Source of the DNA: Emiliania huxleyi CCMP1516
Taxonomy: Eukaryota > Haptophyta > Isochrysidales > Noelaerhabdaceae
NCBI RefSeq assembly: GCF_000372725.1
Contig: NW_005201092.1
Coordinates: forward strand, 534,698 to 598,697
Direction: 5' to 3'
DNA length: 64,000 nt
Shown here: piece by piece, positions 44,400-56,400 of the stretch
Numbering within the stretch: the stretch's first letter is position 1
Layout: each line of letters begins with the position of its first letter
Position numbers and translations under genes: made by a program
Notes under the pieces: generated by a model
The model's input: only the letters and a program-made list of their open reading frames with translations
What the model was told of the DNA's origin: nothing
Databases searched by the model: none

Positions 44400-45670
44400 T
44401 GACGCGGATATAAGAGGTCCTCTGTACGAAAAAATCTCTCCGCGCGGGGGCGCGGGGGGGGCCTAGGTGGGGGGGGTCCCATGGCCCGTCACAGGCGCCG
44501 ATTTTTTTGATTTTTCCTTTATGCCACATTTTTACTTGTTTTCCATGGGGGAATTCGGCGTATGAGCCGTAAAGCCGTACACTAGGGGTTGTGCGCTGGG
44601 CCCTCCTGCTCGGCTCCAGCCAGTAGACAAGTCTTGTCATCCACAGAGTAGAAGAATCTGACCTCGGGGCCGATGTGACCAAGCGCTGGTAGCGTGGTTT
44701 TACCTCACACCCATATGGTCTCACAGTGTGCCGGCAGTCGCCGAGCAGTGTCGCTCACACAAGCCGCAGCACAAGTGACTGAGGGCCAGTGAGGGCGAGG
44801 CCATCGCTGTCACAGCTGTGGCAGCCGCACAGTAGGCTGTGTCAACTGTGCAGAGTGTGTGAGCAGCAGAGGAGCTGCTCTCCAGGCTTCAGGCGCAAAG
44901 AGATGCATGCCACCGAAGGCGCTGTCGAGGTTCGCCGAGCGCGGCGCAGGTTGGGGGACACCGTCACCGACGAGCGCGTTGGAGTATTCACTCCGGACAA
45001 AGACGGCGGCACGCACACGAGCTGCGGCCGTGCCGCCGTCATAGTGGCGAGGCGCGGCACCGTCTGTGGCGAGGTGGGTCGCGTCCCCCGATTTCCTCAA
45101 CTCACGGTCCACACCCTCAACTTGCGGCCATGCTATCACGCCTTGCGACAGCCTGTCGGCGCTGCTGACCGTGCCATGCTGCACAATTGATCACCTGCAT
45201 AGCTCGCGGCCTTAGTATCAAGCATTCAGTGACGACCTGATCGTACGGCCAGTAGGAATCGGTGTGTCCTTCCAGCGCGTGTGCACGCTTTTGACGCAAT
45301 GCGCGTCACAAACTGCCTCAGATTGGCTGCTGGCACTCTCGAGGCTATGCCTACACAGCCTCGCGCGCATGGGCAGTCAATAGGGACCACGCACCTTCTC
45401 AGGACAGCGCCGGTGCCTCTCTCTTGGACCGGCAAACTTGGTGGTCTCGTGTCACCAATGTGGGACCAGTGCGGCATCGCGCCATCGACAGCTCTGAACT
45501 GCGCCTCACCACTGACCGGGAAGGCCGCCAAGTGGGCCAGCACAGGTCGCACATTGTGGCAGCAGTCAACAGTGCATGTCTGATAGCTAGAGCAGCAGCG
45601 TCAGGGTCGCAGGGTCGGATCGTGTCAAGCCTCTCGCCCGGCCGGCCGCGTGCAGACGTCGGCCTGTCTG
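44400..45670. other. Intergenic region with decayed, possibly transposon-derived ORF pieces
   Basis: Minus-strand fragments such as FFYSVDDKTCLLAGAEQEG (44600-44690) look like DDE-transposase remnants but are full of stops. Near 45000-45045 there is an inverted GACGGCGGCAC/GTGCCGCCGTC pair. No intact gene. Confidence 0.35.
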
Positions 45671-45683
45671 CTGTCTGGGGATA

Positions 45684-46684
45684 GTGTGGTCGCTCAAGGC
45701 GGCGACTGAATGGCGCGTGCGGGCGCTGCTGGACTCAGAGCCGCTTGCTGGCGACCCGCACACAATTTCGCTGCCGCTCGACGACGGCTGCCACGCGCCC
45801 GCCTCGCGGCCCGCCGAGGTGAGCCCGCTACTCAACCTTACCGCGGCAAAGCTGCTGATGCAGCTCAACGCGGTTTTGCTGTGCAGTGTGGGCGGGATTC
45901 AGACGTGGACGGCGGCGGCTGCGACGCCGTGGCGCCGCCTCCCTCCCCTCAACTTGACTCTCCTCGCCTCGAGCTGCAACCCGGGGATGCCGAGCTGCGA
46001 GGCGTACTCGAAGGCGGCCTCGCTCGCGGGCGAGGTTGCCCGCTTCGCCACCCAGGCGCCGCCTATCGAGGACGGACCAGAGCTCGCCGCGCTGCTCGTG
46101 CTGCCAAGGAGCGGTGGGTGGTGGTCGCCTTTCGCGGGACGCGAGACCTCGACGCGGGAGCGTGGCTGACCAACTTCCAGACGTGGCAGGACGACGTGGC
46201 GGGCGGGTCGTGCGGCGAGAGGGTGCACCACGGCTGGGGCGAGAGCTGGGTGCAGCTGCGGGGGCGCGTGAGGTAGGGCGTGGAGGCGCTCCTCGCCGAG
46301 CACCCGACGTACCGGCTGGTCGTCACCGGCCACTCCTGCGGCGCCTCGCTCGCGACGCTGATGGTGGCCGAGTGGGCGGCCGACGGCTCCCTCTCCGCCC
46401 TCTCGCCGCTACCCCTCCTCTATAGCTTCGCCTCCCCGCGGTGGGAAACGCCGCCTTTGCTGTGGCGCGTAAGTCAACCAGCGCGATTCGATCCCGCGCG
46501 TGCCGCCCGACGTGGCCTCCTTGACCCCCCTCACCAGTGGCAGCACGCCGGCACGCAGGTCTTGCTCACGCCCAACTCGGGAGGCACCGAGGCGGGGGGG
46601 TGCGCAGGCGCCGGATCCTGCAACGACGCCGTGCCCGGCTACAGGCTCTCCATCCTCGACCACACCACCGCTACTTTGGGGTGA
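45684..46684 (+). pseudogene. Class-3 lipase-like gene with frameshifts
   Basis: In order: LNLTLLASSCNPGMPSCEAY and LAGEVARFATQAP; in a second frame RWVVVAFRGTRDLDAGAWLT and VHHGWGESW; then HPTYRLVVTGHSCGASLATL with the nucleophile motif GHSxG, LLYSFASPR and, near the end, QHAGTQVLLTPNSGG plus RLSILDHTT. The family is Lipase_3 (triacylglycerol-type esterases). The frame changes near 46108 and 46275 (RVR-stop-GVEALL) and again near 46441 (SPRVGNAAF is out of frame). Either several small draft errors or a pseudogene. Confidence 0.7.
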
Positions 46685-46963
46685 GCTCTGCGGGATCGAA
46701 CTGCTGAGTGAGCGAGCGTGCGTGCGAGCGAGGAGTGAGTGTGTGGCATTAGGTGGCTCACGTGTGCACTTGAGAACCCTGCTGGCTTTTTTTGATTTAG
46801 CCTTGCATGAATTTTGTTGTTCGGTGGCCACCGGGCGGGTTAGCAGCCTCGTTCTACGTTCATCGCCGCTTCGCCGGGGGCCGCGTGAACGCCGATCGAA
46901 CGCCGACAGGAGCACCCCGGTAGCGGGTAGGGTTGTCGAAGGCGCCGCAAACGCAGACGAGCC

Positions 46964-47445
46964 ATGCCGCTCTGCACGAAGAGCCTCGCGATCAGCGCAA
47001 ACTGCGTCGTCGGCGCCGCTTACGGGCTCCAATTCTTCCTCGCCCCGGGCTTCACGATCGAGCAGAACTTCAAGGTCGTTCCCGACAAATACCACAAGTT
47101 CATGGGTCGTTTCACCGGTGGGCTTGTAGAGAGGGTAGCGTCCCATCTGTTTGTCGCCTCACACCCTGCCGCACCGCTCAGGCATGTGCATGCTCACACT
47201 CTGCAAGCTCATGAAGTCCGCCGACGAAGCGATCGTGTGGCCGGTCTCTTTCGCTTTCACGGCGTGCCCTGAGCAGCACGCGCGCCTTCCCACCCCGGAA
47301 GTTCCAACTTCCGCCCTACTGACAGGCGGCCGTCATGGCGTGCGGACCTGGCTTCGCCGAGATGTACCTTGACACTACGCCGATGCACAAGGTCGCGCCG
47401 GTCCTCGTCGGCGGCGTCCTCGCCGTCCACCTGCTCTCCGCGTGA
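46964..47445 (+). CDS. Small three-helix membrane protein, unknown
   Basis: Three exons (46964-47117, 47182-47261, 47326-47445) give 117 residues: MPLCTKSLAISANCVVGAAY, then FFLAPGFTIEQNFKVVPDKY, AIVWPVSFAFTAAVMACGPG and VAPVLVGGVLAVHLLSA. The hydrophobic runs fit about three membrane helices. Intron 1 is GT-AG (64 bp) and intron 2 is GC-AG (64 bp), the latter starting GCG like the next exon. No family recognised. Confidence 0.6.
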
Positions 47446-47774
47446 AGCTCTCCGCCTGGGTCCGCCTGCCTGCCCGCGCCCGGAAATGCACACAATGCAC
47501 CGCGGCATGCAGAGGTTAGCTGGCAGAGTGCAACGAAGGAACAGTGTCGAACACGTCCCAACTTCTTGTTCTTCTTCAAGAAGCCCCGCCTGACTTCCGA
47601 CGCGTGCGCGTGGCCGTGGGTGTCGGGGACGCTCAGCGCGCTCTTTGTACCTCGCCAATGACCATATTGGTGTACGACGTATCGATGCCCAGTAAACATT
47701 ATCCCCCCCGCACGTGTGAAGCTTGGTTTTTTAGAAAATCTTTTTTCCAGTGAATCACTGCCGTGCCCTGAGCC

Positions 47775-47995
47775 CTGGTCTGACAGCGCTGACAGCAATG
47801 AGCAAACCCCGGACAGCGCCTGACAGTGCCCGACAGCCTGACAGCGCTGACAGCACTTTCTCTGACAGTCTGACAGCATGTATCTGACAACCTGACAGCA
47901 GAGTCTGACATCAGAGGGGCTCCGTCGCTGTCAGGCGACAGGCCCTAACGTGACAGCCTGACAGCAGCAGCGCTGACAGCCCGACAGCAGCACAG
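47775..47995 (+). repeat. CTGACAG-rich degenerate tandem array
   Basis: More than 15 copies of CTGACAGC / CTGACAG spaced 8-20 bases apart. The following 48000-48410 has a short (GAAA)n and (AAAT)n tract and no gene. Confidence 0.8.
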
Positions 47996-48412
47996 ACCGT
48001 ACACAGACCCCGTAGAGCCTCTTTCTTTGCCCCATGAGGGTATAACAAATTTACATGCAAAGACATGTGAGTGTGGTCCATGAGATTTGTTGTTGGTCCA
48101 TGTAGTCATGGTATGGTCATGGGTCTCTCTCTCAACCCTCCCGCCCCACCTGCTGCGTGGTGTACCTGTAAAAGAAAGAAAGAAAGAAAACAGACAACCC
48201 AAGGGAGGGATGGGAGTATAAATAAATAAATACAACGTACACGCCAAACGAGGGGTGGGAGAAGGACAGGGTCCCCACCTGCACGAGCAGGATCTTGTAA
48301 GGACGATCAGGGACACAGGGGAACGGGAGCGGGGAGCGCATCGCGGATGGGAGTACCTGTGTTAGTCCCAGGCGCGCGCAATTCTTTTTTCCCGCAAGGC
48401 CCACCCGTTGTA

Positions 48413-49337
48413 ATGCTGAAGCGCAAGTTGGATCACGGCGGCGGGCTCTTCGACTCCTCGCCCGGCGGCGGGCTGCTCGACTCCTCGTTCGGTTCCGCAG
48501 CGGGCGCGACCTGGACGCTGCGCGTTGACTTTGACGGAGACGACTCGCGCGAAGTCCACCTGCATCGCGAGGCGTGCCGGAGCGCCTTTTTGACGCTGCT
48601 GCAGGACACCGATCGCTTCGGGGGCAGCAGGACGGTCACTCTCGACCCCGCGTGGCGCAGCTTCTTCGAACCGCTGATGCGCATCCTGTACATCCCCGAG
48701 GCTGTCGACTTCTTCGTCGAGCAGCTGCTCGTCTCGCACGCCAGGACGATCGGGCAGGCCCTCGCCGTGAGCCACTGCGCCATCTACCTCGACCTCGACG
48801 CCCCCTTCTTCGCCGCCTTCTACGCGGCCGTCCGCTCGCGGCGTAGGCGCTGGTCCGCCTTCATCGACGACGACCGCTTTGAGCTGCCGCGAGCGTGGCG
48901 CCAGCTGCCACTCGGCCACGCTCTGCGCTGGCTCCACGCGCTGTGCCCCTCCGCGCACGCCGCGCGGTCTAACCTGGCCGCGTACCTCGCCGCCGAGCCC
49001 GGCCTGAGCGAGAGCATGATGCACGACGGCGCGCGTGACGAGGAGGCGCGCCGCCGACTTCCGCCACAGTCATCAACCTCACCCACGCTGACCCTAGCAC
49101 GGACGAGTCGCACACACACACACACGTGTGGGGAGCCGACACGAGATCACACCCTGTCACCGGCCGAGCCACTTTGGGTCTGGACTGCTAGACACACAGT
49201 TTGGCTGGCGGCGCTCAAGGTGCCCGGCGCTCACAGCCCGATCACACGTTTAGCTGTGAACAGGTGGCCAGCGGTGCTGCGGAGCCTGACGACGAGGAGG
49301 CGACGCGGGGCTGGACGCTGATCGTCCAGGCGGCGGC
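48413..49337 (+). CDS. BTB/POZ-like protein, runs into the assembly gap
   Basis: ATG 48413 (MLKRKLDHGGGLFDSSPGG). The core has WTLRVDFDGDDSREVHLHRE, SAFLTLLQDTDRF, TVTLDPAWRSFFEPLMRILY and YLDLDAPFFAAFYAAVRSRR, which has the order of strands and helices expected of a BTB fold; recognition is tentative. After about 49070 the frame becomes non-coding (intron), and a second exon from about 49261 (VASGAAEPDDEEATRGWTLI) enters the run of Ns. The 3' part is missing from the assembly. Confidence 0.5.
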
Positions 49338-49437
49338 NNNNNNNNNNNNNNNNNNNNNNNNNNNNNNNNNNNNNNNNNNNNNNNNNNNNNNNNNNNNNNN
49401 NNNNNNNNNNNNNNNNNNNNNNNNNNNNNNNNNNNNN
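49338..49437. other. 100-N assembly gap
   Basis: Exactly 100 Ns, followed by a poly-C run; the true gap size is unknown. From 49438 to 50316 no gene is recognised. The short duplicated GCCTAGCGCAGCGCGA near 50128 and 50153 is the only notable feature. Confidence 0.95.
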
Positions 49438-50316
49438 CCCCCCCCCCCCCCCCCCTGGCCCCTCGCCCTCTAGCCGCCGCCCTCACCGCCCACACCCACC
49501 CACCCACACCCACACCTTAGCCAGTTGCGGCGGCCTCCGCAGGTGCGGACGACTGCGCGACCTTTTGCGCCAGACGCCAGACGCGGCAGATAGATTCTCG
49601 CCGTCGAACATTCTCGCTCCTGTGGGCAGTTCTCCGCATCCCGGGTAGAGCGAGCTCCCGAGGTGCTACCCGCCCGCTGCGCGCATTGGACTCCAAGTCG
49701 ATACGAGCGCGCCGCGCGTTGAGCACGCGGCGCGCTCGCATCGATTCGCCACTTCCAGCGTGAGGGTGTATAAATAGCTTCAAAGAAGGACCAAGCGCAC
49801 CAGCGACACAAGGGACTGTTCTACTAATCAAAACCCGCCCTCAAGGGCTGGGAATGCTGCGCTCCCAGCTCCCACGCCACCCCCCGCGAGCCCCCGAGGA
49901 CCGCCCGACGGCGCCGACCGACCCTCGAGGACCGACCCCGCGAATTCATCGCTCATCGGGACGCGGGGGCTCTCTCGGCTCTACGGACGGCCTACGGGAC
50001 CGGCCCCAGCTTCGGCTGAGGGCTGAGGTAGAGCCCGACAAGCTGCCGAGCCCGAAGGAGGTGGGCGTGGGAAGGTCTAGGTGGGGTGGTCCTCACCCCG
50101 GCGGCCCGCGCACGCACGCCGTCTGAGCCTAGCGCAGCGCGAACTCGCTCTGGGCCTAGCGCAGCGCGAGATTTGCGCAGCAACCCGGCCGGGCAACCCT
50201 GACGAAAAACTTATTTTGTTTTTGTTGAGACTTCTGTTTTGCCGTGCCAAGATCAACTGCTTAAATTCTTTTTGTACTTAGCGTGAGATCAATTTGAGTG
50301 GAGGCCTTGCTGCAAG

Positions 50317-51971
50317 ATGCGAGCTGTGCCGTGGGGGTTTAATGCTCAGCTCGAGGCGAGGCCGCCGGCCGCTGGGTGGTACAGCACCGCCGACATGCTC
50401 AGTCGCCTTGCACTTGCGACTGCTCTCTTTTGCTACTGCCTCGCGACCCAGCCGCTGCGACTGGCTCGCTTCGCGCTGCAGTACAACCGACTTTGGCACG
50501 GCGGCTTCACAGGCACGGCCATGACGCTCCTCCTGCCGGTCACGCCGGCGGTCCTCGCTGCGATTGCGTGGGGCGAGCGGCTGAAGCAGTTTGTGATGAG
50601 GGAGGATGAGTGGGATCCTCGATTCGGCGAGGAGCCGTGTATTTGGTACCAACCACCTCCGTCGAAGGCCGCCGCCATCATCTACGACGCGTTCAGGCCG
50701 CTTGCCGACTGGGTGGCGGCTTTTGTGCTCTTCGGCGACAACCGCGTCGCCATCGACCACACTCTTCACTACACCATTTGCACAAAGGAGTACTGGTACG
50801 GCCTGCTTGACGGCGTTGGAGCACGCAGGCCGCAGCCTCCGCGCTGTCCTCGTCCTCGCTGCCTCGCTCTCTCTCCCCCCCCTACCTCCTCATCGCCGCA
50901 TCCCTCTCTTCCTCGCCGCAGGCCGCTGCAGCTCGGGTCGTGGGACGGCCACGCGCTGCGCGACGTGGGCCGCGGCGTCGAGAGCGGCGGTTGCGACCTC
51001 GTCTGCAAAATCTCCGACTCGTACCTCGGCATCGGCGACCGCGGCACGAGACAGCCTCCCCGCCTCTCCTCGACCCTCTCCCGGACCTCCCCCGGGCCTG
51101 TCCTAGGCGACCTCGTCTTCAAGCGTGGCGTCGACTTTGCGACGCGCGGCGACATCGAGGCGGCTCTGCGCGGAGATGCGCGCTACGCGGGCAGGCCAGC
51201 GGTGCTGTGCGAGATGGTGCAGCCATGTGCGGGGCTCGAGGCGTCCGTGTCGAGCGACGGATACAGCGCCGTCCACTTGCTCGACATTATTGTTCTTCGT
51301 GTTATTATTATTATTATATTCAATATTAGGATTCAGCGCCGTCCACTCGCTCGACATCGTGACGCTGCGCACGCGCGAGGGCGCCAAGGTCCTGTCGCTC
51401 GTCTTGTGGCGAGACACTTCTGAGACACTCCCGAGACACTGGAGACACTCCCCAGGTCCTCTCGCTCGTCCTGTGGACCGACTGCCCCTCCTGGACGTCC
51501 CACTCGGCCACGGCCGGCTACCTCGTCGATATAGGCCCGCCGCTGGCCTCTCGCTGGCCCCTCGCCCCGCCCCGCCCCCGCACAGCGCAGCCGCGCCCCG
51601 CCCAACCCGCGCGCCCGCCACCCTCCCCTGCCTTGCCCCCTCCGTCGCTCGCAGCGAGTGAGACGCTCGTCGCGCCCGCCGCGTGGTACGCGCCCGGCTT
51701 CTGCTCGATGGCGGCGCCGCTCGTGGGGCAGCGCGTCCCCGGCGCGCGCGAGGCTTGCCTCAAGGCGATGGCGGCGCACGACGCGTCCGAGCTCGAGTGG
51801 CTCACTTGCGTCGGCTGGGACGCGATGATCACCGACCAGGGCCCCCTCTTCTTTGAGGGGAACGTCGGAGCCCAACGCGCGCCGCGCCGCGCGACCCTCA
51901 CGCCCGAGCTAGCCAACGGGTTCCGCCGCTGGATGACGACGCGCGGGATTCCGGAGAGCATTTCACAATAA
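50317..51971 (+). CDS. ATP-grasp-like membrane-associated protein
   Basis: Six exons in phase (50317-50828, 50922-51034, 51107-51259, 51330-51388, 51456-51534, 51655-51971) give 410 residues. The N-terminus has two hydrophobic stretches (LALATALFCYCLATQPLRLA, TLLLPVTPAVLAAIAWGERL). The second half reads CDLVCKISDSYLGIGDLVFK, LCEMVQPCAGLEASVSSDG, VHSLDIVTLRTREGAKVLSL, ATAGYLVDI and PLFFEGNVGAQRAPRR. The K.SD..LG.G, E.VQP, TLR.RT and FEGN order matches ATP-grasp ligases, where these bind ATP and Mg; the substrate is unknown. Every intron begins with bases repeated at the following exon. Confidence 0.65.
51260..51329 (+). other. 70-bp AT-rich intron with duplicated exon start (apparent GA-AG)
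   Basis: GATACAGCGCCGTCCACTTG and GATTCAGCGCCGTCCACTCG begin the intron and the next exon. The interior is TTATTATTATTATATT. The junction preserving SSDGFSAVHSLDIV needs a GA donor; a GT donor 16 bases upstream paired with TTCAG would delete SVSSDGYS. Confidence 0.5.
51389..51455 (+). other. 67-bp GT-AG intron of GAGACACT repeats
   Basis: The first 24 bases (GTCCTGTCGCTCGTCTTGTG plus following) are repeated at the start of the next exon. The interior is CGAGACACTTCTGAGACACT-type repeat, the same motif as the flavocytochrome intron at 30621-30828. Confidence 0.75.
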
Positions 51972-51999
51972 ATAACCCAGAGGGAGCCTTGGCCCTTGC

Positions 52000-53400
52000 G
52001 CTGCGGGCGACGGAATGGAGGAGGGGAAGTCGACGGGCGGAGGCTCTGTGTTAGTGCCAGTCCCGTGCAGCGTGCTGGTGGGAGAGGGCATTTTCTTCGT
52101 CGTAAAATTCTTTGCCCAGACCCCAGTGTCGCCACGCGGAATTCTTTTTCTTATCGTGTGTGTGGACCGCCTTCGCTCGTAAAATTGCCCGCCAAAAGAA
52201 AGCCAACTTGGCTTGACCTGCGGGCGGCCTTCTCTCGAGGTCTCATAAATAAATAAACAAAGAGCTGGACAAATACCAAATTCCAAATCGCAAACATAGA
52301 AACCCAAACACAGGCGGCGACGTGGCATACGAGCTCATAGGAGAAGGAGGATAAATAGAGCAGACAACCAGGTATCTCGAGATGAGAAAGAGAAAAAATT
52401 CCTGCAAGTGCACTCGACCATCGTCGCGAGGCGCAACGCCGCCATCTTCGACTACAACGCGTGGCCGAAGATGGGCGGCGAGATGCCGCGGGCGCCTCGG
52501 GTGCAGTATGAGTAGGGACGGGCGAGGGAGGAGGGGCGCTGACCACGGGCGACTACGAGTCGACGGTTCGAGGACGACTACTCGCCGCCTGGGTCGTTTG
52601 GGGCGCGCGGCTCCGTCGAGGACCGGGCGCGCCCCTTACCCGGCGCGGCGTAGGTCCCACTCTGACGTATAGAGGGGAGGCACGGACAACGGCCCAATCC
52701 ATCAATTCCACTCATCTTCTGGTGCTTGGCCCCGTGCAACAGCGGTCCGGCAGGCTGCCCCCAAGGCCCCCCGGGCCGCTGCGGGTTTGGGAGTTATGCT
52801 TAGGCACAGCTTCGGCGATGGCAGCCCCTCTCTGGGGTGTTGCATAGGCGGGGAGTCTCCCCCGCTGGTCTCCTCCTTCCCATTTTTTCTTTTCTTTTGA
52901 GAGCAGGACGCCGGGTTTGTCTTGTATGTGCATGTCGGGCCTGGGTGTGTGTGAGGGGCAGAAGGGGCGGGAGCGTGCGGGGCAGAGGCCCAACGTCGGG
53001 CGGCTTGTCGGGGTCCGGAGAATTCGAGGGGGGAACGAGGAGGGGGGAATGGGCGGTCGGCGACGAGTAGAGCAGCAGGCGCGTACGGGGTAGCCGTCAC
53101 TTTCCCGCCTCGAAAGGGCGGGGCTGTCCCGGAAAGTGAGAGACGCCGGGCAGCGTGACGCATTACTGAACCCTCCCATACGTGCTCGTACTCCTCCTTC
53201 GCTGTCCCATCTCCTCCTCTCTTTCCCGCCTGGGCGGGGCAGCGGGTGGGCGCGCGGTGCGGCGTGGCGTGTGAGCGTGTGCGACTGCAACGACGGACCG
53301 CTCGCAAGGGACCATTGGGTTTGTACTATTAACAACGAAGGCGCTCTCAAAAAAAAGAAAAATTGTGGGGCTGCTGACCGCGACACGACCGCTTTGGTGT
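52000..53400. other. Intergenic region with inverted copies of dispersed repeats
   Basis: 52183-52245 is an inverted copy of the 9070-9195 family and 52245-52350 an inverted copy of 33990-34130; here they are adjacent, suggesting one composite repeat. 52370-53300 is GC-rich with only shadow ORFs. 53310-53355 matches 10410-10465 inverted. Confidence 0.6.
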
Positions 53401-53419
53401 CCCGCCGCCCAGTCGGCCG

Positions 53420-56400
53420 ATGATGCCGCCGACGTCGCCAATCTCGCCGCCGTCGGCCGACCTCGTGCGGAGGCTCGGGAGAATCGATCAGTTCGGCCCG
53501 AAGAGACAGGCAAGCCTGCAGGAGGCGTTCAAAACGGAGGCTGAGCTTTGCAAAGCGACGGAGAAGGACCTGCGCTCAGTCGCCAAGATCGGGCCGGGGC
53601 TGGCAAAGGTGTTGTACGGCGTGATCGCGACGGGCGAGTTTCCGCCCTCAAAGTGGCGCGGCGAGGCTCGCGTCGCGATGTGGAACACGCGCACGCAAAA
53701 GAAGGTGTCGACGCGGAGCCTTCCGACTGAGGAGGGCGCGGAGGCGTGGCTCGAGAAGCGCCCGCACTGCGAGCGTTATACGGGCCAGGACATGACGCTG
53801 AGGGGGCCGAACCTCGTGTCCGACGCGAGCGTGATGGGCGGGGCGGACTACCTCATGCACTGCGGCCAGGCGGGCTCTGCCGAGGAGCTCGCTCGGCTGG
53901 ACCAGACGTGTGCTGCCATCCCGCCCCTTCCTTGCCCACCCGCAGTTCCGCGCTGAGTGTTGCGTCCCGCCCACAGGCTCGCAGAGCACAAACTCGCGCG
54001 CCGCGTCGTCGCCGTCGCTGCGAGCGGCGGCTCGAGCTCAGCGCCTGCAGCGCCGCCTGGATCCAGCCTGTTCGACGCCGTCTCGCAGGCCGCGAGGCGG
54101 CTCGAGCAAGAGATCTCGCAGAACGAGATTCAGAGCGCCGCCATATCGGCGGTGTCGCGGCGCTGCGTCGACCCGCTCACCGAGCGCGCGCAGCGCAAGT
54201 CGCCGAGCCGGGTGGCGATCATCGATGACGACGACGACGACGACGACGACCCGCCGACGCCGACGGCGCTCTTGGCGGCGGCGAGCGTCCTGCTCTCGCG
54301 CCCGATCTGGGTCTTCACCGGCGCCGCGTCGGAGAAGAACGTCCTGCTCGTCAACCCGAAGCACATGCCTCGCACCGTCGAGCCGCTCCGCCTCGCCGAG
54401 TTTGGGGGCTCGTACCACGCGCTGGTGCCGGACGACGAGGCGGCGGCAGCGGCGGAGCCGGCCGAGGCCGTCGTGTCGTCCGACCCGGAGGTGCTCGCCG
54501 ACGCGGAGGAAGCGCTTCTCGCCGCCGACGAGACGCAGCTCCCTGACCTTAAGGACGACCTCGAGACGAGCCTCAAGGACACGGTCACCACCATCAGCGG
54601 TACGTCCGCCCCACGACCACCCCGCCACCGCTCACACGCCGCTGCCAGCCTCGACCGCCCCCCCTAGCCACCGCGACCGACCCCCCTGGCCACCGCGGGC
54701 GCGCCGCACCCACCCACCCACCCATCCACCGCCCCGCCCAGTGCAGAGACGGAGAGGTGGAGCAAGGAGAACATCCCGGAGAAGCTCGACCTCTCTTCCT
54801 ACTCCGAGCCGCTCGAAGGCTACCGGCGCCGCCTCGTGGACGGCGCAGGCCTCGACGCGGTGTGCCTCGGCGACAACGGCGTCGGCAAGAGCACGCTCGT
54901 CGACGTCGCCATCTACAACACGCTCGAGGACGACAACGCGTACAAGCCGCGCCTCGACCAGGGCTACGTGCTCGAGGCGGTCAACAAGTTGTTCTCCACC
55001 GCCGAGGCCGACCCGCCGACTCTCGCGCAGCTCATCGCCGACAAGACATTGCTGTCTTCCAAGGGCACCGAGGTCGTGGTTCTCGAACACGACGACGCGG
55101 CGGCGGCAGAGGCGGGCGCCGACATCGCGCAGCTGGAGAACGACTTCCGCTCGTACGCCGAGAGCCCCGGGCACATGCGGCCGAGCTTCAAGAAGGCGCA
55201 CTTCCTGCTGCCGACGGGCCGTGACGACCACGCCACCACCGCGATCCACACGTTTGTGCGCTACGGCGGCGGCGTGCACATGCTCGTGAGCAAGTACACC
55301 GTTGCCGAGCTGAAGCAGCAGGCGTTCTTGTTCGTGGCGATCCGGCGCGAGCTCGGCGACGACGACCCCGAGGACATCGAGAACGAGAAGCAGAAGGACG
55401 AGCTCAAGGAGGCGTGGCACACGTTCCTCAAGGTGACGCAGGGCCAGACAACCGATCTGCCAGAGCTGTCGGACGAGCTGCCGGCGGCCGACGAGCTGCC
55501 CGAAAGCTGGAGCGAGGTCAAGGTCTGCGACGCGGTGCTCAAGCTGACGAGCTCGCCCCACACGCTGTACTGCGGCGAGGGCCGGTCTCTGCACCACGAC
55601 CGCAAGCAGATCCACGAGGTGCTCGAGACGATGAACGATGATGAGCGGCTCGAGCGGGTGGTCGCGAAGACGGTTGAGCTCTTCGTCCCCGCGGCGGTCC
55701 TCGAGGGCGGCTGTGGCTTCATCGACCTGCCCGGGAACAACGACGCCGACCCAGGCAGCATGCGCCAGATCCGGGAGGGCATCGAACGAGCGGGCGCCGT
55801 CTTCGTCGTGCTCAAGCGGGACATCGCGGGCGACAACAACACGGTCAAGCTCCTGAAGGACAGCGGCCTGCTGGCCCGCGCGCTGCATGCCGACGAGCCG
55901 CTCAAGCTCGTCTTCCTCTTCAACCGCGAGCTCAGCCAGCAGCTGAAGATCTCGGACATCGACACGGAGGCGGAGGCCGAGACGCGACGGGCGCTCGAGG
56001 AGAACACGCGCAAGAAGTTCAAGAAGATGCTGAGCGACGTGAACAGGTCCGCTCAGAATCGGCAGGAGCCAGCGCGGACCGAGGAGGAGATCGCGCAGAT
56101 CGTGGCGAGCACGCCGATGCGCGCCATCTACCCGATGTCGCACACAGCATGCAAGCTGCATACCGAGTTCGTCGAGAAGAACGCGGACAACAAGGCACTA
56201 GCCGAGGGCGTCTTCTCCCACTCCAACATGTACTGGTTCTCGGGCGTGCTCGACGCGCTCAACCGCGACTACTACGTCCGAGAGCTCGGCCGCCTCGTGA
56301 CGAAGACGATCCCCGAACTGCTGCAGAAGCTTCAGAGCGGCCTCGACGATGCGGCTCACACGGACGCGGGCCTGCCGTCGAAGCTCGTGGAGATGGCGCA

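Noticed and set aside
46455-46500. Possible tRNA T-arm (GATTCGATCCC)
   Set aside because: The B-box-like stretch lacks the consensus G and no cloverleaf with an anticodon stem could be formed from the flanking bases.
47775-47995. CRISPR-like array
   Set aside because: The CTGACAG units are short and irregularly spaced with no unique spacers; it is a degenerate satellite in a eukaryotic genome.
52702-53386. Two overlapping minus-strand ORFs of about 200 residues
   Set aside because: GC-rich open frames with low-complexity products and no recognisable motif; no splice-supported exon.
54632-56161. 509-residue minus-strand ORF rich in R, L, V and D
   Set aside because: Mirror frame of the GTPase exon; no independent features.
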